Of a DNA stretch of 64,000 nt, positions 1-10,789 are shown in pieces. The stretch's first letter is position 1. Each line of letters opens with the position of its first letter. The notes under the pieces were generated by a model. The model was given only the letters and a program-made list of their open reading frames with translations, made no database searches and was not told the origin of the DNA. Position numbers and translations under genes: made by a program. The DNA is taken from assembly GCA_021234155.1 (NCBI GenBank), contig JAJEKV010000019.1:126001-190000 (forward strand). Reading direction: 5' to 3'. Origin of the DNA: Isoetes taiwanensis (lineage: Eukaryota > Streptophyta > Lycopodiopsida > Isoetales > Isoetaceae).

Positions 1-132
1 CCAAGTATTTTCCTCAAGGACATGCCTCCATCTTCGGGACTAAAATGTCATGTATAACGTTTGCCTCCTAAGGCAATGCCTGAATCTCACAATCTTATAA
101 TCAAGCCTACACTCAATTACTTCGGCCCCTTT
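1..132. repeat. Left end of segmental duplication copy 1
   Basis: This stretch is nearly identical to 32871-33001, differing by about one base (taacg versus taatg). It is the part of copy 1 that lies left of element E1. In copy 2 the same bases are the 5' part of a minus-strand exon (32612-32911) and the intron before it, so copy 1 probably continues with that exon to the left of the window. Confidence 0.85.
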
Positions 133-164
133 CATTAGGGCGGATTTGGGGTCTGAAAATGGCC
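133..164 (+). repeat. E1 left terminal inverted repeat
   Basis: Pairs with 13647-13677. Apart from one substitution and one single-base indel over about 31 bases the two ends are reverse complements; the outer 21 bases match perfectly. Confidence 0.9.
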
Positions 165-752
165 TCCTATCAGCCATTCCACGTCATATTTCCGCTCCCT
201 TTTTCCCATGCCACCTAGGATACCAAACTCTCATAATTACAGATTTGCTTGGAATATTCTTCCGGAATAAGGGGGATTGCACATTCATGGCGCCATATGT
301 ATTTAATTCTGTTGGTTGTCAGACGGACTGATGCAACACGTGGCGCTTCTAAAATGCCACTTGCATTATAGCATACCGGCAACTCATGATCTTGCGGTGT
401 CTCTTGGTAAGCGTCTTGGCGTCACCGCTTCTACATTTCAAAAGTTGAATGTGTAGGTTGAAGCTTTGTATCGGATCGGACTTTTCATTTCGAGGGTGAC
501 TGCAATGCTTTAACCGATCTTCACTTCATCCTAATACAGGCTTCCCGCCCCCTACAATTCCAAATTTGAATTTGCTTAATGTATAAAAGCATGGATTGTA
601 GGAGAATGGACTTTTCGATTTCCATATGCACGTTGCAAATTTCAAAAACGAAGTTAGTACGGACGTTCGGCTCACACTCTAAGCTTAATTGTGTTGGGGC
701 ATAAAAATACCACACCTTCATTTCGCCGTCGGCGATCTACTGATATGGAAGT
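157..752 (+). repeat. E1 left-end direct repeat, copy A
   Basis: About 595 bp, repeated in the same orientation at 2128-2727. Shared landmarks include GGCCTCCTATCAGCCATTCC, the ACACGTGGCGCTTCTAAAA block and the TATAAAAGCATGGATT block. No gene is seen in it. Confidence 0.85.
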
Positions 753-2127
753 TGCTTGTTGTCAAATTAAACTTAAACACAAGTGAGGTCGGCACTTACG
801 TGGTTTTCTCGAGGAGGGTTTGGAGTGTTTTTTTTTAAATCCCAATTATCGACATAGTGTGACGTAGCATCTTGGTATTAAATAGTATGTTAAATTGAAT
901 TATATCGGTGTTCATTTTCCGGTTAAACTCAAATCATATAGGTTTAGGAATAAGGTTAAAAAGGAAGATATTGGCTATTTAGGAATAAGGTTAAAAAAGG
1001 AAGATATTGGATATTTAGGTATAAGGTTAAAAAGGAAGATATTAGATATGGCTCAAATTTGAGATATGCACATAATGGCATGTAATGATGGTTGATAGGA
1101 CTGGAATACTTAATCATTCCTACGATTTTCACGCCTAATCCAAGCCTATATCTATTCCGACCTAGATTGGCCCATTCTCCCCAATCTCGCCCAATCTTTG
1201 CTAGATCCTCCGCCCAATTTCTCTAGTCCATCGCCATGAAGAGATCAGCTACGGAAGAAGGGAGGTGTCCTCCAAGAGGCCTATTACGGCTGGAAGAGGT
1301 GTTCCCTCCAGCGATTCCCTCCCGCGCCCACGGTTCTTGCTCTGAATGCCTCGATTCCTCGATTCCTCGATTCCTTTGACGAGAATCGGAGAATGAGGAA
1401 TCGAGAGGAAATTTCGAGCGAGAGTTCATCACTGTGTGTTCTTGAAGGTCGGATAGGAGATTCTTCAGAAAATGAGTGGTCTGGCCGGAGAAGAAGCCAA
1501 GATGATGAAGAAGATGAAGAAGTTGAAGACTAACTCTGACGACGAGGAGCTCATGGCGTTAGTTCATGGTACATGCATGTTTTCTTTCTTTTCTTAAGCA
1601 TTCAACTAACGGTTATTTCTTTTTTTTTTGCGGATGATGAAGCAGATGAATGAAATTTGTTAGGGCGAGCACCTCTTATTTTTTTTTTCCTTGTTCTTAG
1701 TCGAGCTTGCCTCCGCTTCTTACCATATGCCCGCAAGCCTCAGAGCTTTTTGTTGTGAATAGTTGAAGCCTCGGGCATTTAAATTTACAAAATGATGTAA
1801 AGCCATACTGACCATAAAAATTTTGAATGTAAAAGTTTTTGCTTCTAATTCCATTTGAATACCTAACTTTTTTTTTCTTGTACATGTGTTACCACTCTTA
1901 AGTACATAAGTCATCATCCCTTTTCAAAGAGCATATTATTTTTCAAGGATCACACCTGGCTTAATAGTACATATGCAACAAAAATGGAACACACTAAATT
2001 AGTGATCGTGTGATCCACTTTCTTATTTGTTGTCAAATTAAAACTAAACACAAGTCCCTCAATCAATAGTCTCCCATTTGCATATAAAATATCTATCATT
2101 CCAAGTTATATTATGTTTTATGAACTA
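753..2127. other. Spacer between the two E1 left-end repeats, no gene seen
   Basis: Both edges carry a similar TTGTTGTCAAATTAAA string (about 757 and 2028), as if a piece of about 1.3 kb had been inserted or duplicated between copies A and B. It contains a 36-bp minisatellite (943-1049), a CGATTCCT triplication near 1349-1375 and a GAAGATGA-rich purine stretch near 1490-1530. The short open frames here look accidental. Confidence 0.5.
943..1049. repeat. Minisatellite, about 36 bp x 3
   Basis: Three tandem copies of a unit containing TAAGGTTAAAAAGGAAGATA, with small differences. Confidence 0.9.
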
Positions 2128-2727
2128 AAATGGCCTCCTATCAGCCATTCCACGTCATATTTCCGCCCCTTTTTCCATCAGATTTGCTTGGAATATTCTC
2201 GGGAATAAGGGGAATCGCATATCTATGGCCATATGTATTTAATTCTCTTGTTGTCGACAGATTGCCTTAACACGTGGCGCTTCTAAAAAGCCACTTGCAT
2301 TATAGCATACCGGCAACTCATGCCGGTGTCTCTTGGTTTGTCGATACCAATCATGCGCATCACCCGATTCTTGTCTTGCCCTATTTTCATTTAGAGTCCA
2401 TTCCGCCTTCTACATTTCAAAATTTGAATGTGTAGGTTGAAGCTTTGTATTAGACTTTCGTTTTAGGGCCCGCGATTGCGCCTTAAAAGTTAAATGAAGG
2501 GATCTTTACTTCATCCCAATACTGGGCTTCCCGCCCCTACAATTCGAATTTTGAATTTGCTTTTGTATAAAAGCATGGATTATAGGAGAATGGACTTTTC
2601 CATATGCACGTTACAAATTTCAAAAAGCGAGGTTAGTACCTGACCGAGCCTCAAACGGCTTAATTGTCTTTGGGGCATACAAATTGTACACATTCATTTT
2701 CGCTAGATGCGATCCACGCTGTATGGA
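2128..2727 (+). repeat. E1 left-end direct repeat, copy B
   Basis: Second copy of 157-752, with small indels. The right edge diverges after TATGGAAG. The transposase-like region starts just downstream. Confidence 0.85.
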
Positions 2728-2765
2728 AGCTCCAAATGATGTGTGGATAAGGATCCAATGACTTC

Positions 2766-5250
2766 GTGAATATGCTCCAGTCTTCAATCGCAAAAAGAGG
2801 TCTAAAAAATAAGAACTTAGACCTCGACATGTTGGCGCTTTGCGTGCTCAAAAAGTATCGACATCCGGGCGGATGGCGGTTTATATCCATTGGATCCGTT
2901 GAGTGGAGGAAACCGTCATTTCGGGGACGTTTCAAGTTTAGTCCGATTTTGTGGTGGCGGTAACTCGGCCTCTTGGGATATTGTGAGAGATTGAGAGAGG
3001 ATGAAGGCATTGAATCGAATACGATTCCTTGAGATGAGCTGCTTCGATTGTCACAAAGAGAATTATAACTTAAACCAAAGACTCTTTTTTTCTCGCTTCA
3101 TTACTCCAATCGTGATGAAGGAAAGGAATGACGGCTTGGGGAGGGAAACTTCTTTGAGATCTGAAGTGGAGAAGTCCAAATTGGTGATAGGGCAGCTGCA
3201 AGAAAAGATCAAGAGCTCGAAAAGAGCAAACTTTGGGCTTCAATGTAGGTTAAAGAATTTGAAGAAAACACCCCTTGGCTTGAGAAAGGAAGAAGCATTA
3301 TCGTAGATAGAGGAACCGAAGTTTGGATCAGGTGCATTCAGACGCAGGTCACGGCCACAAGGTCCGTTTACAACACTAGCAAAGGCCGGTTAAGATCCGG
3401 GGAAACTAGAAGCAATCTTGGTTACGTGTAGTGAAGAACCTAGCGACGAACAGGGGGAGATAGTGGACATGATTTGTCAGCCCTACAACTCTCCTCTCAA
3501 GAAGATGGTATTGGAAATGGTACTAGGGGAGATCTACAAGAAGTTAGAAGCGGCGGATGTCTGGTGTTTGTGATGATGTAGGCATCGTAGGCTTGGTTAT
3601 CGTTCTCTATTCAAGCCATTCCACGAAGCGTTGAAAAGAATGGGCACAAAAAAAGTATTCGCTCCACGTCCACAAATTGTCGAGAATACAAGGGTTACTA
3701 GGACAAAGATGGTGTATGCCATATTAGGAGAGATGCACCACGTTGAATGTGCTGGTCCTGCCATAGCCATAAAAAAGATAAGAATGGCAAGGATTGTTGT
3801 GATATAGTTGGAATGAATGAACATAATAATCTTTTGGGTTGACCTGGTTACTCTCTTACAATTCCTTGTCAAATATTATGACTTAACAGTTGCAGAAACT
3901 AATGGTGAGATTGAAGTTTGCATAAAATTGGATGAAATGGAACTGACCAAGTTTGAGAAGTATGAGAGGGTATCCGTTGTCATCATGAATAGAGCAATTG
4001 AGAATGCAATTGCACATGCTAAATCAAAGAGCAACAAGAATAATCAAAAAAGATGTAGAGGTGACGGACGAGGGAGAAGAAGCGTCTTGGAAAAATGGTT
4101 CTCATGTCAATCACGAAGATGACACCGGTGGTTAGGTCTCTTTAAAGTTGAAGAAAAGAAACCCACGAGGTTTTGAAATGGGTGTTCAATCAAACCGACA
4201 TCCCGAAGTCTAATATCTAGATTCGAGGGAGGGAAAAAATTGCAAGTAGATCACTATGGATCTTACAAAGTAATTTTTCACTTGGCGCCTGATTTAAAAC
4301 CGAGAAAGCAATGTACAACATAAGTGGAGGAGGACAAGGAACATGCAAAAGTTATGCATCTTTGCAATCATGCAAGGAAGTCAAGGCATTGGGAAGACAT
4401 TTCAACTTGTCCCTTAACCAAGCAAATGCTCCTAATAGAGGAGAAGAAGATCCCAAGTTCCATGGCATTTTCCCCATTCCATTAGAGAGGGTTCATATCC
4501 GCACTTTGCACGCGGCTTTGTGAGAATCATCGACAAGATGATATTTTGAGCTGCAGATTCGTGTGTGGAACATTTCGCACAAGAAGAGAAGAGAGGAAGG
4601 AATTCGTAGAGTTGAACATGTTCTATCGAAGCGAGGTTTGCATGGTGGCAATGTAAGATTAGAGCTCGATGAGAAACGGGCAGGAAGAACAAGTGTGCCT
4701 CGTAAGGTGTCAATTGGAGGGATGAAAGCTTCGGCCCGCTTCATAAAGAATCATAGAGAGCTCACGAGCGGAAACCGGATGGGAGAAAAGGTCTATGAAT
4801 TTGGAAAATTGCTGGTTGATCTTGGGAGCGAGGACCGCCTGAATGGCGTTCGTTCGGCATTGAGGAAAAAAAGCATGGGATGCATTGTGCGAATTGTTCC
4901 CATACATTGGAGAATGGACCTCACAAGAGAAGATGCGAAATGTTCGTGGCAAGCGAATAACAAATTTATTAAAGCTTTCATAGGCGCATGGGGAGAGAGT
5001 GAAGTCACGCACTACTTGCACATCTTTTGGGCTCATGCACCTTGGTTTTTAGGAAGTATGGAAGCCTAGCGATTGTGGAGTGCACAAGGCATGGAGAAGT
5101 CGCATAAACAAGCTAAAATAGCCTTTCATCGTAACACTCAAAGAGGGGGGGTGGAAATGTGGGAACCAACCCTCTAAAGACGGATGACGAGAGTGGTTTT
5201 ATAGAAGGGATGGCTCATCATCGACAAGAAGGTGGCTTTAAGAAGCAACC
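2766..5250 (+). pseudogene. Transposase-like gene of E1, broken
   Basis: No single frame is open, but protein-like stretches follow one another on the plus strand. They are a coiled-coil segment (about 3160-3270, SEVEKSKLVIGQLQEK), a segment with FHEALKRMGTKKVFAPRPQ (about 3613-3670), one with MELTKFEKYERVSVVIMNRA (about 3935), and a long open stretch 4563-5069 with GLHGGNVRL and YEFGKLLVDLG. That last stretch ends HYLHIFWAHAPWFLGSMEA, stop, RLWSAQGMEKSHKQAK. The HYLHI...HAPWFL...QGMEKSHKQA pattern resembles the C-terminal part of proteins from large cut-and-paste elements, recalled from memory. The in-frame TAG at about 5067 and several frameshifts break it. A catalytic DDE triad could not be placed, and the superfamily is unassigned. 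Confidence 0.55.
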
Positions 5251-5396
5251 CGGAAAGTAAGTAAACACCATTGGCATATCTTTGAAGAGAAAAGCGGAAA
5301 GTTGCTTGGCAAAATTCTAGGGCCCACTAGCATCGCAACAGTGGAGATCTAAGAGACAAAGAATCGGTAAAAGTATACTTGTAATGTGTAGCATGT

Positions 5397-6083
5397 TCAC
5401 CGACGGAAGTACTTGCCTCCAACCTTGTTTGCACAATTTGTAGCTTCGCGTCGTGTGATCTTATTTGTATCATATGGGTATGATAATTGGAGTTCGCTAT
5501 TGCTTGCATTTATGTGGCCCGGCGTCGTGTGAAGCTTTACAAGATAATAATAAAAAGGGTTACTTTTGATTAAAGTTGTGAAAGATGTTACATTGAAAAA
5601 CAAAATACAACGACTCATTGTTGCTCCAAAGGCGAGCTCTTCTTCATTATCTTCATCATCATCATCAGCTCCGTCCTCGTCTTCGTCTTCATCTCTTCCC
5701 CTCAAGCGAGCAATCACCCTATCCAAACGTTCCTCCAATCGTCCACCATCTCTTTGTACATGTCCGCTCTCGTCCCAATAGCACAAGCGTGTTCTTACTT
5801 TGAATTAGCATCCTGCGTTGCCGTCATAACCACCTCAAGTGGAGTTGTTGGGGCATGTCATCTGTCGACCTTCTATTCAACCGCTTTGATTTGCCTCTCA
5901 CGGCTCTGAAGCATGAGAAGGTTGAATTCATTCTCTTCTTTTTCGCGCTGAATTGTAACGGCGTTTTCCTTTAGAAGATCATCTTGCTCCTTCAACCTCT
6001 TCATTAGAACACCCAACACTATGTCGGAAGGGAGTTCTATCCTCTTGATTTTCCATTATGTCGGTTGAGGATGTGGAGGCCAT
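5397..6083 (-). CDS. Coiled-coil paralogue 1 (MASTSST...), frame-disrupted
   Basis: The ATG at 6083 opens MASTSSTDIMENQED. A neighbouring frame then gives VLMKRLKEQDDLLKENAVTI, a heptad-rich stretch matching AVVMKRFKEVHDENSRL in paralogue 3, so a small indel is needed early in the gene. The C-terminal part has an acidic run (DEDEDEDGADDDDEDNEEE) near 5640-5700. A TATA-like AT run lies about 90 bp upstream (about 6170-6180), the same spacing as in the other three paralogues. Function unknown; a small coiled-coil, acidic-tailed protein is predicted. Confidence 0.5.
5447..5532. repeat. E1 motif pair GCGTCGTGTGA (direct)
   Basis: GCGTCGTGTGATC at 5448-5460 and GCGTCGTGTGA at 5522-5532, within the 3' part of paralogue 1. 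Same motif as the inverted pairs elsewhere in E1. Confidence 0.7.
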
Positions 6084-6312
6084 AGATGACAAATGGGAGG
6101 GGCGTTAAGATTATAGAAGTGAGGAGCAAAGACTCTAACCGCGGAAGGAGCACATGCAAGGACCTCAATTTATATATATTGCGCTTGAACATATTAAACA
6201 CACTCGGTTTGTCACACGCGTGTCGAGGGGATTACGCCGGTTGTCCGCTAGAACACATTAATGAATGCTTGTCATTTGGAACACATTAATAACTATTCTA
6301 ACTACTTCGTAT

Positions 6313-6375
6313 ATCACACCCGCGAAATCTGACACGAGCTTTAAAACCCTATGAAGGGTTTAAACCCGTGTGATC
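6313..6375. repeat. E1 inverted motif pair upstream of paralogue 1
   Basis: ATCACACCCG at 6313-6322 faces CCCGTGTGAT at 6365-6374, with an extra TCACACGCG at 6212-6220. The inner region also pairs (AACCCT...AGGGTT). It lies about 230-290 bp upstream of the ATG at 6083. Confidence 0.65.
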
Positions 6376-6489
6376 TGTCTTGTCATTCTCTCTACCACGG
6401 ATATTGAAAATTAAAAATAGGAAGCGTAATATTAGGTACATTTGTCAAAAACTTTTTCCCATTGAAAGATAAAACCAATTACAAACATT

Positions 6490-6925
6490 AAAAAGCGGCC
6501 CCTCTAGGAGGAGCCCGATGCCTATGATCGGCCCGCAAGCTCTTCACGGAGGCGGTGATAATTTTTTACGCTCCTCCAACATGATTTGCCCGCCAACCAC
6601 GTTCTCATATTCCGCGAACCTTATCTTCCGCTCATCGAGTTGGGCTCGGGCAGCCTCTCCCCGATTCGCGGGCCCTAAGCCTCTCTTGGAGGTTATATCT
6701 CGTGGGCGCCAATTGGTCTAAGGCAACCGGCCGATTGTCAGCACTAAAATCACCTCCCCTCAGAAGGCGGCCTTTTCCTCTGCCGCAGAACCAGCTTGGC
6801 GGCGTCTTCATCATTCTTTTTCTTTTAGAAGGCGGATCCGTTCCTCGCTTATTGTAATGTTCGAATTTCCTTGACCAAAACTTGAGACAAGATCTCGGCG
6901 GGGATGGAACTGAGCTGGAGGCCAT
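6490..6925 (-). CDS. Coiled-coil paralogue 2 (MASSSVPS...), frame-disrupted
   Basis: The ATG at 6925 gives MASSSVPSP. With small frame changes the product continues through VLVKEIRTLQ, EERIRLLKEKE and DEDAAKLVLRQRKRP, aligning with the MKRFKE...ENSRL region of paralogue 3. A TATATAAAAC box on the minus strand (7015-7025) sits about 95 bp upstream. Same orientation as its neighbours. Function unknown. Confidence 0.4.
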
Positions 6926-7014
6926 TGAAAGTGATGGGGAGAGCGGGAGTGATGGGCGAGGGCGGATGTGGTAGAAACGAAGATGGCGGATAGAGAAGAC
7001 AAAAGGCCTCCGGC

Positions 7015-7025
7015 GTTTTATATAG
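7015..7025 (-). promoter_or_regulatory. TATA-like box of paralogue 2
   Basis: CTATATAAAAC on the minus strand about 95 bp before the ATG at 6925. Matching boxes lie about 87-96 bp before paralogues 1, 3 and 4. Confidence 0.5.
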
Positions 7026-7541
7026 AAACTAGAATACGTTGGAATCTACGGTTTGCGATAAAGATAAAGTTGTGTAATAATCCTCGAGGCTGAAATTATA
7101 GCATGCAATTAGGCAGCGGTAGCCTATGTCGCATCATGGGATCCGTCATATCCTAGCCGTCTTGTATGCGGGCCGTACAAAAAGCGGTGTTATTGTGGCG
7201 GTAAGATGCCACGTCCTTGGCATGACGTTGTCATCCACAAGCCACGTATGTGAATAGACGTTGTCATCCACATGCAAATTCGCATTTACCTGCAAGTTAT
7301 ATCACATAATCTAGCTAGATATTTGTGTTACATACACTTTTCCATTAATAAATTATGAATTTATACATACAACGAGGTGTACGTTGTGGAGATCATCTGA
7401 CGAAATCCATTGATTGCTACCTAATTGCAAGAATGGCATTTTGGCGTCGTGTATCTTTTTAATAAAACAAAACAAGAGAACAGATAGAAGCAAGAAATAG
7501 AGCAAATTTTTCTTTGAAACAAAAAAATATATATACAATGG

Positions 7542-7901
7542 CTACGGATCTTCATGATCCTGTAGCTGAAGCCGTAAAGCTGCGTTCTCATCCTCCGCAG
7601 CTCGAAGCTTCTTCTCCATATCTTCTAGCGCCTGCGAAATATTGTGTGCAGTTAAAACTGCCTCGACCCTACGGCTATTGGCCTCTCGGTACCTGGTTAA
7701 TGTTGCTGCGAGCTCAAGGTCTCGCTCATGCAGCAGCCCCCTAGTGAATTCTAACCTGTCCACCGCCTCCATCTTCTCGGCGACGAGACGGCTGTTTTCG
7801 TCGTGAACCTCCTTGAATCTCTTCATCACCACAGCAAAGGGTGATGTCCGTAGGCGGTCTCGAAGGCGATTAAGCTTCTTGGAGGAGGATGAAGATGCCA
7901 T
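7542..7901 (-). CDS. Coiled-coil paralogue 3 (MASSSSSKK...), intact
   Basis: The clean ORF encodes 119 residues from the ATG at 7901, chosen over the upstream ATG at 8033 because MASSSSS recurs in the paralogues and the TATA box (7993-8001) lies between the two ATGs. The sequence is serine-rich for about 7 residues, then basic (KKLNRLRDRLR), then one continuous coiled coil rich in E, K, R and L (MKRFKEVHDENSRLVAEK, HNISQALEDMEKKLRAAE). No signal peptide or catalytic motif. It sits in E1's minus-strand cassette. Its 5' flank, gene and 3' flank (about 7376-8033) are duplicated at 8235-8911. Function unknown. Confidence 0.65.
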   Translation of the reverse strand: MASSSSSKKLNRLRDRLRTSPFAVVMKRFKEVHDENSRLVAEKMEAVDRLEFTRGLLHERDLELAATLTRYREANSRRVEAVLTAHNISQALEDMEKKLRAAEDENAALRLQLQDHEDP

Positions 7902-7992
7902 CGGAGGAGAAGGCGGTTGGAAGGCGAAGAAGATGAAGATGAGAAAAGCTGAAGCGAAGAGGATCGGAGGTGAAGGCAAGATAGAAAGTCTT

Positions 7993-8001
7993 CTATTTAT
8001 A
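7993..8001 (-). promoter_or_regulatory. TATA box of paralogue 3
   Basis: TATAAATAG on the minus strand, about 95 bp upstream of the ATG at 7901. It is conserved at 8892-8900 upstream of paralogue 4. Confidence 0.6.
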
Positions 8002-8077
8002 ACAGGGGATTTCGTAGTAGCTTGAGTCACCACAACCGAAAAGGATGCCGTGGGTCAGGAAAATCGATCGCTTCAAG

Positions 8078-8142
8078 GCGTCGTGTGAGGAAAAAGGACC
8101 GTTACTTCTTCTAACATCTTTTCTTCGAGAAAGCTCGTGTGA
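8078..8142. repeat. E1 motif pair upstream of paralogue 3
   Basis: GCGTCGTGTGA at 8078-8088 and CTCGTGTGA at 8134-8142, both in the same orientation, beyond the TATA box at 7993-8001. Confidence 0.6.
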
Positions 8143-8435
8143 TAATTTTTATTGATAATTTCGGTGATACAATCTATACATAAGTAATTTTACGATACAT
8201 AACTAAAGATAGAACTTCTCATTGAAGCAAAATAGAGCGGCATGGAGATCCTGCACGCGAAATCCATTGATTGCTACCTAATTGCAAGCAAGGCATTTTA
8301 ACGATCGGGTGATATTTTAATAAAGCAGAACATACATTGGAACAACGGGATAGATAGAAGCAAAAATAGAGAAAACTTTTCTTTGAAGCAAAAATAGATA
8401 GATACAACGGCTAGGGATCTTCATGATCCTCTGGC

Positions 8436-8809
8436 TGATTTTCATGTCTGCCGCATTTGAAGCCGTAAAGGAACTGCGTTCTCATCCTCGCTATTTCGGA
8501 CTTCTTCTCCATATCTTCTAAGGCTGCGAAATCATGTGAGCAGTTTCAACTTACCGCCCTGGCGCTCGTCGCCTCTTGGTACATGGCGAATGTTTCCACG
8601 AGCTCAACGTCACCGCCGTCGCGGCAGCGGCTCCTCGTGAAGGCTAATCTGTCGGCCGCCTCATTGTTCTCGGCGGCCGAGGCGGTTGTTTTCATCATGG
8701 ATCTCCTTGAATCTCTTCATCACCACCGCAAGGGTGATGTCCCACGCAAACGGGGCTGGGGAGTGCTATCTTGGCGTGGTCGCATGCTAGAGGAAGATGA
8801 TGATGCCAT
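8436..8809 (-). CDS. Coiled-coil paralogue 4 (MASSSSSSM...), frame-disrupted
   Basis: The ATG at 8809 gives MASSSSSSMRPRQDS. After a frame change the product continues as AVVMKRFKEIHDENNRL and DRLAFTR, clearly paralogous to paralogue 3 (VVMKRFKEVHDENSRL, DRLEFTR). The 5' leader also shares the VINRR-coding stretch and the TATA box (8892-8900), so the gene and its promoter were duplicated together. The indels are in CG-rich sequence and could be real or technical. Confidence 0.5.
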
Positions 8810-8907
8810 CGGGCGAAGGTGGAAGGCCCGGCCGGAAGTAGAAGATGAGCAGAAGGCGAAGGCGTCGGAGGTCGGCGTGGACATCGGTCTTCTATTTATA
8901 ACATGAG

Positions 8908-8935
8908 TCACACGAGTTGCTTTCGCATCGTGTGA
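8908..8935. repeat. E1 short inverted motif pair upstream of paralogue 4
   Basis: TCACACGAG (8908-8916) faces GCATCGTGTGA (8925-8935), immediately upstream of the TATA box. A further TCACACGGCC lies at 8991-9000. Confidence 0.65.
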
Positions 8936-9343
8936 GGAATAAATAAATTAATTGTCTTTTTCAATAATATTTCATTTCTTGAGATAGATATCACACGGCC
9001 GAAAACCTAGATATGGAAAAATCGGTGATGTATTTATTGATGTGAATAAATACAAATAAAATAATTTTATTAGAATTCCGAACGACAATAACGTACATAA
9101 ATAATTTTCTAGATACAAGTTGGAAAACATATAACTTCCAATTTCTCAAGCCGTCGTCAATTTCATGCTCTTTCAATCCCTGCCGCGCCCTTGATCCAAC
9201 AAGGCAATGACTTCCATGTTATCGACCCCGACTTCCAACCTTGGGTGAGTCAAGCCGCCCAGACTAAAAAATTTAACATATTGCTCGCCCTTGAGACCGG
9301 CTTGGTCGTCAAAATATTGTAACACAACATCCGCGAATTGCTA

Positions 9344-10563
9344 TCACCCTTTCGGTGTTTGATGCCAATTGGGAATGGTTCGAACATGCATAATGCGGAG
9401 GTAATAGACAAACTTCGCACCCTTTGGACTGAAAGTTCTGTTGAAGGCGATTATCTCCCCATTAACGAATCTTGAGATATATCTTAACAATGTAGAGTCC
9501 TTCAATCTTTCTGTCCCCGGCGTGCATGTCGGCAAGAAAAATCATCTACTTCCCACAAATAAGAACCCTCAAGATTATCTTCTTCACATTTATCCTCATC
9601 TACGGGCTTATCTTTGCCCTTTGCCTTGATTGGTGAAGGGCCTGCCAAACACAGCGTAGATCTGTTGGCGACTTTGCGAGGCGCTGGAATTCTTCTTAGT
9701 TGGTAGATTCGCCTCATCTTGAGCAAATCGAGACTCAACCTCTCATATGCTTCTTTAAGCTTTATAGCATTGCGGTATAATTAGATACTTCAAACATCTC
9801 TTTGTCCAAATCCTCTTCAAAATCTAGGCCTAAGTTTACCCATTGACCCAAGGAAATCGATAAGCTTCGTCTTCCCTAGCACACATTAAGTAACATAGCG
9901 GGTTCCTCGGTATATCACTTAGCAATAAGTATTCTTTGCCTTCCACTAAAATTGGCGTTATGTCAGACAACTTCTTTTCATCCTCATCCCCATCCTCATC
10001 ACCTTCAGAATCATCTCCCTCCTCTGGTTCACCCAAGGCCAGTGCGTCGAAGCTAAAACTCCTACATTCTTGCTCTTCTTCTTGTAGATCTATCTCCATT
10101 TCTACGTCATAGTCAGCATCATCACACATAACTGACCCCCCTTGGCTTAAAGATTTCATTGTTTCCAGTGTATCTTCGGTTTGGCCGAGTAGAATGCAAT
10201 AACTAGCAAATGCAAACGGCAAAGAGAAATAAGATACCTTCTTAAGCACAAGGACGCAGCCAGGAGGAGCCCGTTGTGCAGCATTCTTGAAAAACATCTT
10301 CCCTGTTTGCAAATGGGAAGCCGCCTCCTCTAGAGCTGGTTTTGGAATCCCGGCGAGGGGACATCTGCAAAGGGCGTCTTGTTGAGACCAAGCGGTGCGG
10401 GTGAAAGCTAAAGCAACCTCGCGATAGCATCAAGCTCGCTCTTGTTTGCCATGATGTCCAACTCCTTGCAATAGAACGGATAAATCGCTGATCGGCGCCA
10501 ACTTCCTTCCTTGTCATGAGGGGCGGATGCATACCATTCCAGGAACTTCACATAACAATCCAT
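9344..10563 (-). CDS. Unrecognised E1 gene (starts MDCYVKFLEWYASAP), frame-disrupted
   Basis: The ATG at 10563 opens MDCYVKFLEWYASAPHDKEG and continues through YPFYCKELDIMANKSELDAI. After a frame change there is a long open stretch (9836-10312) with a hydrophobic patch (SYFSLPFAFASYCILL), an acidic region (EPEEGDDSEGDEDGDEDEKK) and LCYLMCAREDEAYRFPW. More coding-like sequence follows to about 9344, needing another one or two frame changes. I do not recognise the family. Its upstream region holds a (TTAGGG)n run and the inverted motif pair at 10719-10789. Confidence 0.45.
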
Positions 10564-10690
10564 GGCGAAGCAAGCAGCGAAAAAGAAGATGTTTAGGGCG
10601 GTAAAGTGGCTGTTGTCACTTTTGAACTCAAGTAGCCGTTATCGATTATGAAAGGGACACGGCCGTTGTGGGGAGATTTGTCAGGTACAT

Positions 10691-10718
10691 TTTAGGGTTA
10701 GGGTTAGGGTTAGGGTTG
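10691..10718. repeat. Short interstitial (TTAGGG)n run
   Basis: Slightly over four tandem TTAGGG copies. On the minus strand this reads (AACCCT)n upstream of the gene starting at 10563, resembling a telo-box promoter element more than a telomere remnant. Typical plant telomeres are TTTAGGG. Confidence 0.8.
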
Positions 10719-10789
10719 GATCACACGACGTAGCGAAGACTACTATGTGCAACAAAAAGCACAATGCTTGCTGGCGCCTCGTGTGATCC
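10719..10789. repeat. E1 inverted motif pair between unknown gene and H3 homologue
   Basis: GATCACACGACG (10719-10730) faces GCCTCGTGTGATCC (10776-10789), about 45 bp apart. It lies in the gap between the H3-like gene's 3' end (10871) and the ATG of the next gene (10563). Confidence 0.75.

Noticed and set aside
5566-5803. Plus-strand serine-rich frames
   Set aside because: They are the antisense of the acidic DEDED tract of coiled-coil paralogue 1.
9836-10312. Hydrophobic stretch read as a membrane protein
   Set aside because: Only one short hydrophobic patch in an otherwise acidic, soluble-looking product; not enough to claim membrane location.
10691-10718. Telomere or chromosome end
   Set aside because: Just over four repeat copies inside a bounded mobile element.
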